A stretch of DNA of 45,332 nt. Origin: WRAV01 sp050950205 (lineage in GTDB: Bacteria > Bacillota > Clostridia > Oscillospirales > Ruminococcaceae). The notes beneath the pieces are model-generated. The model searched no databases and was not told where the DNA came from. It was given only the letters and a program-made list of their open reading frames with translations. A program made the translations under genes and the position numbers. Below, piece after piece: positions 41,930 to 45,332 of the stretch. The stretch's first letter is position 1. Each line of letters opens with the position of its first letter. The DNA lies in contig JBMNHF010000017.1 in the NCBI GenBank assembly GCA_050950205.1, positions 1 to 45,332 on the forward strand. Reading direction: 5' to 3'.

Positions 41930-42868
41930 ATGGGACGATATCTCTTAAAAAGACTGCTTCTCATGATTCCGGTTGTGCTGATTACATCGCTACTTATTTT
42001 TGGGGCAATGAACTTGACAGGTGGAGACCCGGCTTTGGCTCTGGTTCCCGACAATGCCACAGAAGCACAAATTGAGATGATTCGAGAAGAATTGGGACTC
42101 AATGACCCTTTTGTCATTCGCTACCTGAAATATATGGGAGGAATGCTCAAGGGAGATTTGGGAACCTCCTATGTAACCAACAAGGATGTATTTCGCACCT
42201 ACATACAGCGGTTACCCGCCACCCTGGAGCTGGCATGTGCCTCGGTACTGGTGGCGATTATCATCGCCATTCCGCTGGGCATCTATACGGCAATACACCA
42301 AAACACCTGGAAGGACAACTGTGGCATGGTATTTGCTCTTTTTGGAGTATCGATGCCAAACTTCTGGCTGGGGCTTATGCTGGTGCTGTTCTTTTCGCTG
42401 AAACTGCACTGGCTGCCTTCCAGCGGACGAAACGGATTTTTGTCCCTGATTCTGCCGGCTTTGACGGTGGGAATGGGTCTGGCTGCCTTAATTACCAGAA
42501 CAACGCGGTCTTCGATGCTGGATGTGCTGCGGCAGGATTATATGCGTACCGCCCGGGCAAAGGGAGCCGACGAAAAACGGGTTATTTTCAAACACGGCCT
42601 GAAAAACGCTCTCATTCCCATCATCACGGTGATCGGTATGCAGTTGAGCAACGTGCTAACCGGTTCTGTTCTGGCCGAAACGGTGTTTGCCTGGCCCGGA
42701 GTTGGCAGACTGATTTTCGACTCTATTTCCAAAAGGGATACGCCCATGGTAACCGGGGCCATCATCCTTTCGTGTGTACTGATGAGTATTGTCAATGTGT
42801 TGGTGGATGTGACGTATGCGTTCTTTGACCCCAGAATCAAAGCGCAGTATGTTAAGAGGGTGAGGTGA
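41930..42868 (+). CDS. Peptide-type ABC transporter permease (DppB-like)
   Basis: A 312-residue permease starting MGRYLLKRLLLMIPVVLITS, with six membrane helices and the cytoplasmic EAA loop ARAKGADEKRVIFKHGLKNA that docks to the ATPases. The end, VLVDVTYAFFDPRIK, is the family's. It forms the channel with the second permease encoded next. GAGGT is six bases upstream of the ATG. The reading frame is intact. Confidence 0.94.
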   Translation: MGRYLLKRLLLMIPVVLITSLLIFGAMNLTGGDPALALVPDNATEAQIEMIREELGLNDPFVIRYLKYMGGMLKGDLGTSYVTNKDVFRTYIQRLPATLELACASVLVAIIIAIPLGIYTAIHQNTWKDNCGMVFALFGVSMPNFWLGLMLVLFFSLKLHWLPSSGRNGFLSLILPALTVGMGLAALITRTTRSSMLDVLRQDYMRTARAKGADEKRVIFKHGLKNALIPIITVIGMQLSNVLTGSVLAETVFAWPGVGRLIFDSISKRDTPMVTGAIILSCVLMSIVNVLVDVTYAFFDPRIKAQYVKRVR

Positions 42869-42872
42869 TTAA

Positions 42873-43746
42873 ATGTCAACAGTTACAAAGGTGAAGAGCC
42901 GTTCGCAGGGACAGGAGGCGTGGCGCCGCTTAAAGAAGAATAAAGGTGCTATGCTTGGTTTGGCCTTTTTGATTCTGCTTGTGATTGTTGCCATTGCAAG
43001 CGGGTTTATCTTTGATTACGATACCGATGTCATAGGAATTAACCCGGAATTAAAGCTTCAGAAGCCTTCGTTTGAGCACTGGTTTGGTACCGACAACTTA
43101 GGCCGCGATATCTTTGCCAGAGTTCTTTACGGTTCCCGCTACAGCCTCATTATTGGTATGGGAAGCGTTTTCATTGGCTTGGTCATTGGCGTTTTCTGCG
43201 GGGCGATTGCCGGATACTACGGCGGAATGGTGGACCAAGTTGTGATGCGGGTCAACGATATCCTATATGCAGTGCCCAATATCATGATTGCGGTGGTGAT
43301 TGTGTCCCTGTTTGGCACCAGCACCATCAACCTGCTTCTTTCCTTGTGTGTCACGGTGGCAACTGCGTTTACACGCATCGCGCGGGCTTCGGTGATGACC
43401 ATAAGACAGCAGGAGTATGTGGAGGCCGCCTATGCCATGGGACTTCCCACCTGGAAGGTCATTATCAAGCACATTCTCCCCAACCTGCCTTTCGCCCATC
43501 ATTGTGCAGGCCACCCTTTCCATTGGCACTACCATCATAAATGCGTCTTCCCTGAGCTTTTTGGGCATCGGTATTCCCAGTCCTGCTCCCGAGTGGGGGG
43601 CCATGCTGTCGGAAGGCAGAAACTTTATCCGAAATTCAGGCTATATCTGCGTCATCCCGGGACTTGCCATTATGTTTACGGTACTTGCCTTGAATCTTTT
43701 AGGTGACGGTGTGCGGGATGCACTGGATCCGAAACTGAAGAAATAG
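42873..43746 (+). pseudogene. Peptide-type ABC transporter permease (DppC-like), one frameshift
   Basis: A second permease. The frame is normal through LPTWKVIIKHILPN (to about 43482), then one extra C in AACCTGCC shifts it. Removing that base gives PNCLSPIIVQATLSIGTTII and a normal end (LSFLGIGIPSPAPEWGAML, VLALNLLGDGVRDALDPKLK), for 290 residues; the total length is 3n+1, which fits a single inserted base. The rest, including FGTDNLGRDIFARVLYGSR and the EAA loop, is well conserved. Frame break may be sequence error. GAGGTGA precedes the ATG. Confidence 0.88.
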
Positions 43747-43755
43747 GTGAGCAGA

Positions 43756-44754
43756 ATGAGCGATTTGATTTTAGATATTCAGAATTTAGTGGTAAATTAT
43801 GAGACAGACGACGGCATAGTGCACGCAGTAAATGGTCTGAATCTGCAGCTGGAGAAAAAGAAAACCTTGGGTTTGGTGGGGGAGACCGGAGCTGGAAAGA
43901 CCACCACCGCTTTGTCCATTCTCAATCTGGTTCCCAACCCTCCGGGGGTTATTCGGGATGGCTCCATTATTTTGGATGGCGAGGACATTCTGACAAAATC
44001 CCCCAAAGAGTTGCAAAAGATGCGGGGCAATGATGTGGCCATGATTTTTCAGGATCCCATGACTGCCCTCAACCCGGTTATGACCATTGGCGAGCAGATT
44101 GCAGAAAGCATCCTGCTCCATGAAGATGTTACCCAGGCCGAAGCATTTGAGCGCGCCAAGGAAATGCTGCAACTGGTTGGCATTGCCGAAAGCCGCGCCT
44201 ACGACTATCCCCACCAGTTTTCGGGCGGTATGCGGCAAAGGGTGGTGATTGCCATTGCTTTGGCCTGCAACCCCAAACTGCTCATTGCAGACGAGCCCAC
44301 AACCGCCCTGGATGTGACCATTCAGGCGCAGGTTCTGGAGCTGATGAAAGAGCTGATTCGAAAATACGAAATGTCAGTGCTACTCATCACCCACGACCTG
44401 GGTGTTGTGGCAGAAGTGTGCGACGAGGTTGCGGTGATTTATGCCGGTAAAGTGGTGGAAAAAGGAACGGCGGACGATATTTTTAACCGCACCCTGCATC
44501 CCTATACCGAAGGGCTCTTTAACTCTATGCCCAATCTAAAGCAAAAAGGCGAGGATCTGGAACCCATCAAAGGGATGATGCCCGATCCCATGAATTTGCC
44601 GGAGGGGTGCACCTTTGCAGAGCGGTGTCCCTATGCGTCCGATGCTTGTTTGCGCAACATTCCGGAGCTTCGAAAAAATAGCGATACCCATTGGGTGGCT
44701 TGCAGGGCATACGAGGATGAAGGCTTTCAGCTGAGGAGGTATCAGCATGTCTGA
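43756..44754 (+). CDS. Peptide-type ABC transporter ATPase (DppD-like)
   Basis: A 332-residue ATPase: Walker A GETGAGKTT, Q-loop MIFQDPMTALNPVMT, signature FSGGMRQRVVIAIALA, Walker B LIADEPTTALD, and the oligopeptide-type C-terminal extension with the cysteine cluster CTFAERCPYASDAC, which in relatives binds an Fe-S cluster. The ATG at 43756 has AGGTGA five bases upstream; a GTG three codons earlier is less likely. It overlaps the next ATPase gene by eight bases. Confidence 0.93.
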   Translation: MSDLILDIQNLVVNYETDDGIVHAVNGLNLQLEKKKTLGLVGETGAGKTTTALSILNLVPNPPGVIRDGSIILDGEDILTKSPKELQKMRGNDVAMIFQDPMTALNPVMTIGEQIAESILLHEDVTQAEAFERAKEMLQLVGIAESRAYDYPHQFSGGMRQRVVIAIALACNPKLLIADEPTTALDVTIQAQVLELMKELIRKYEMSVLLITHDLGVVAEVCDEVAVIYAGKVVEKGTADDIFNRTLHPYTEGLFNSMPNLKQKGEDLEPIKGMMPDPMNLPEGCTFAERCPYASDACLRNIPELRKNSDTHWVACRAYEDEGFQLRRYQHV

Positions 44755-45332
44755 TCACAAGTATCTATTAGAGGTGGAGGGGCTCACAAAGCACTTTAAC
44801 ACCCCCTGCTGGGCAGCTTCACGCGGTGGATGGAGTCAGCTTTAAAATTGAACGGGGAAAAACATTGGGTATTGTGGGGGAATCCGGCTGCGGTAAATCC
44901 ACCACCGGCAGAACCATCCTCAAGCTGATTGAGCCAACCGCCGGTAAAATCGTTTTTGAGGGGAAGGATATTACCTCCTATTCCACTGCACAAATGCGTA
45001 AGCTGCGCACCGATATGCAGATGATTTTCCAGGACCCCTTCTCCTCGCTGGATCCCAGACAGAGTGTGATGCAGCTTATCAGTGAGCCGATTATCCAGCA
45101 TAAACTGGTGAAGGGGAAAGCGGCCATTGAAAAACGAACCCTTGAGCTGATGGAGATAGTGGGGCTTGCGCAGAGGTTTATCAACTCCTACCCCCACGAA
45201 CTTGACGGCGGCAGACGCCAGAGAATTGGCATCGCCAGGGCGCTGGCGGTCAATCCCAAGCTCATTGTATGCGACGAGCCGGTATCCGCCTTGGATGTCT
45301 CCATTCAGGCGCAGATTCTAAACCTGTTAAAG
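44747..45332 (+). pseudogene. Peptide-type ABC transporter ATPase (DppF-like), frameshifted and cut by the window end
   Basis: It begins MSDHKYLLEVEGLTKHFNTP after AGGAGG; then a CCCCC run (44802-44806) puts the frame off by one. With four C residues it continues AGQLHAVDGVSFKIERGKT, Walker A GESGCGKST, MIFQDPFSSLDPRQ, the signature ELDGGRRQRIGIARAL (LDGG in place of LSGG, as I recall from other clostridial members), and Walker B VCDEPVSALD, open to the end of the window. The single extra C may be real or an error. Confidence 0.85.

Overview
The window looks like chromosomal DNA of a spore-forming, Gram-positive member of the Clostridia, probably Oscillospiraceae/Ruminococcaceae-like. The evidence is the miaB-ricA-mutS gene order known from Bacillus, a yunB sporulation gene, the cdaA-cdaR c-di-AMP pair, SdpR/SdpI, strong AGGAGG-type ribosome binding sites, lipoprotein signals and mostly housekeeping gene content. 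Lineage is inferred from gene content only.

Left part (1-20.5 kb): the end of miaB, ricA and mutS; a reverse-strand Amidase_6 protein; a chemoreceptor translationally coupled to an FMN-binding-like lipoprotein; ligA and yunB in reverse; a tiny proline-rich protein; the autoregulated sdpR-sdpI pair with a textbook promoter and palindromic operator; a reverse rnhA-iscS-iscU operon (RNase H and Fe-S assembly); then a forward run of an FAH-family hydrolase, a GNAT acetyltransferase, cca, an AI-2E-type membrane protein, a small membrane protein, a bactofilin, tRNA-Gly(TCC) and azlC-azlD.

Middle (20.5-30 kb): an IS3-family element sits in the loop of an intrinsic terminator hairpin and is itself split by a complete IS21-family element with a 4-bp target duplication. 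Beyond it lie reverse-strand cdaR/cdaA, a cysteine-desulfurase-like enzyme next to a putative Se/S carrier, and a class B penicillin-binding protein.

Right part (30-45.3 kb): a SsuB/TauB-type ABC transporter whose permease gene carries three single-base indels, an unknown 47-residue protein with an HD-domain protein, a DegV protein, an rRNA methyltransferase of the RlmL/YpsC type, malQ, a possible structured RNA, a reverse two-component system, and a divergent peptide-type ABC transporter operon (binding protein, two permeases, two ATPases) that runs off the end.

No CRISPR array, rRNA, prophage or obvious defence island is visible. The points most worth a second look are the nested insertion sequences in a terminator, the cluster of homopolymer frameshifts in transporter genes (real decay or assembly error), the candidate structured RNA near 37.7 kb, the chemoreceptor-lipoprotein pair, and several unannotated small proteins.
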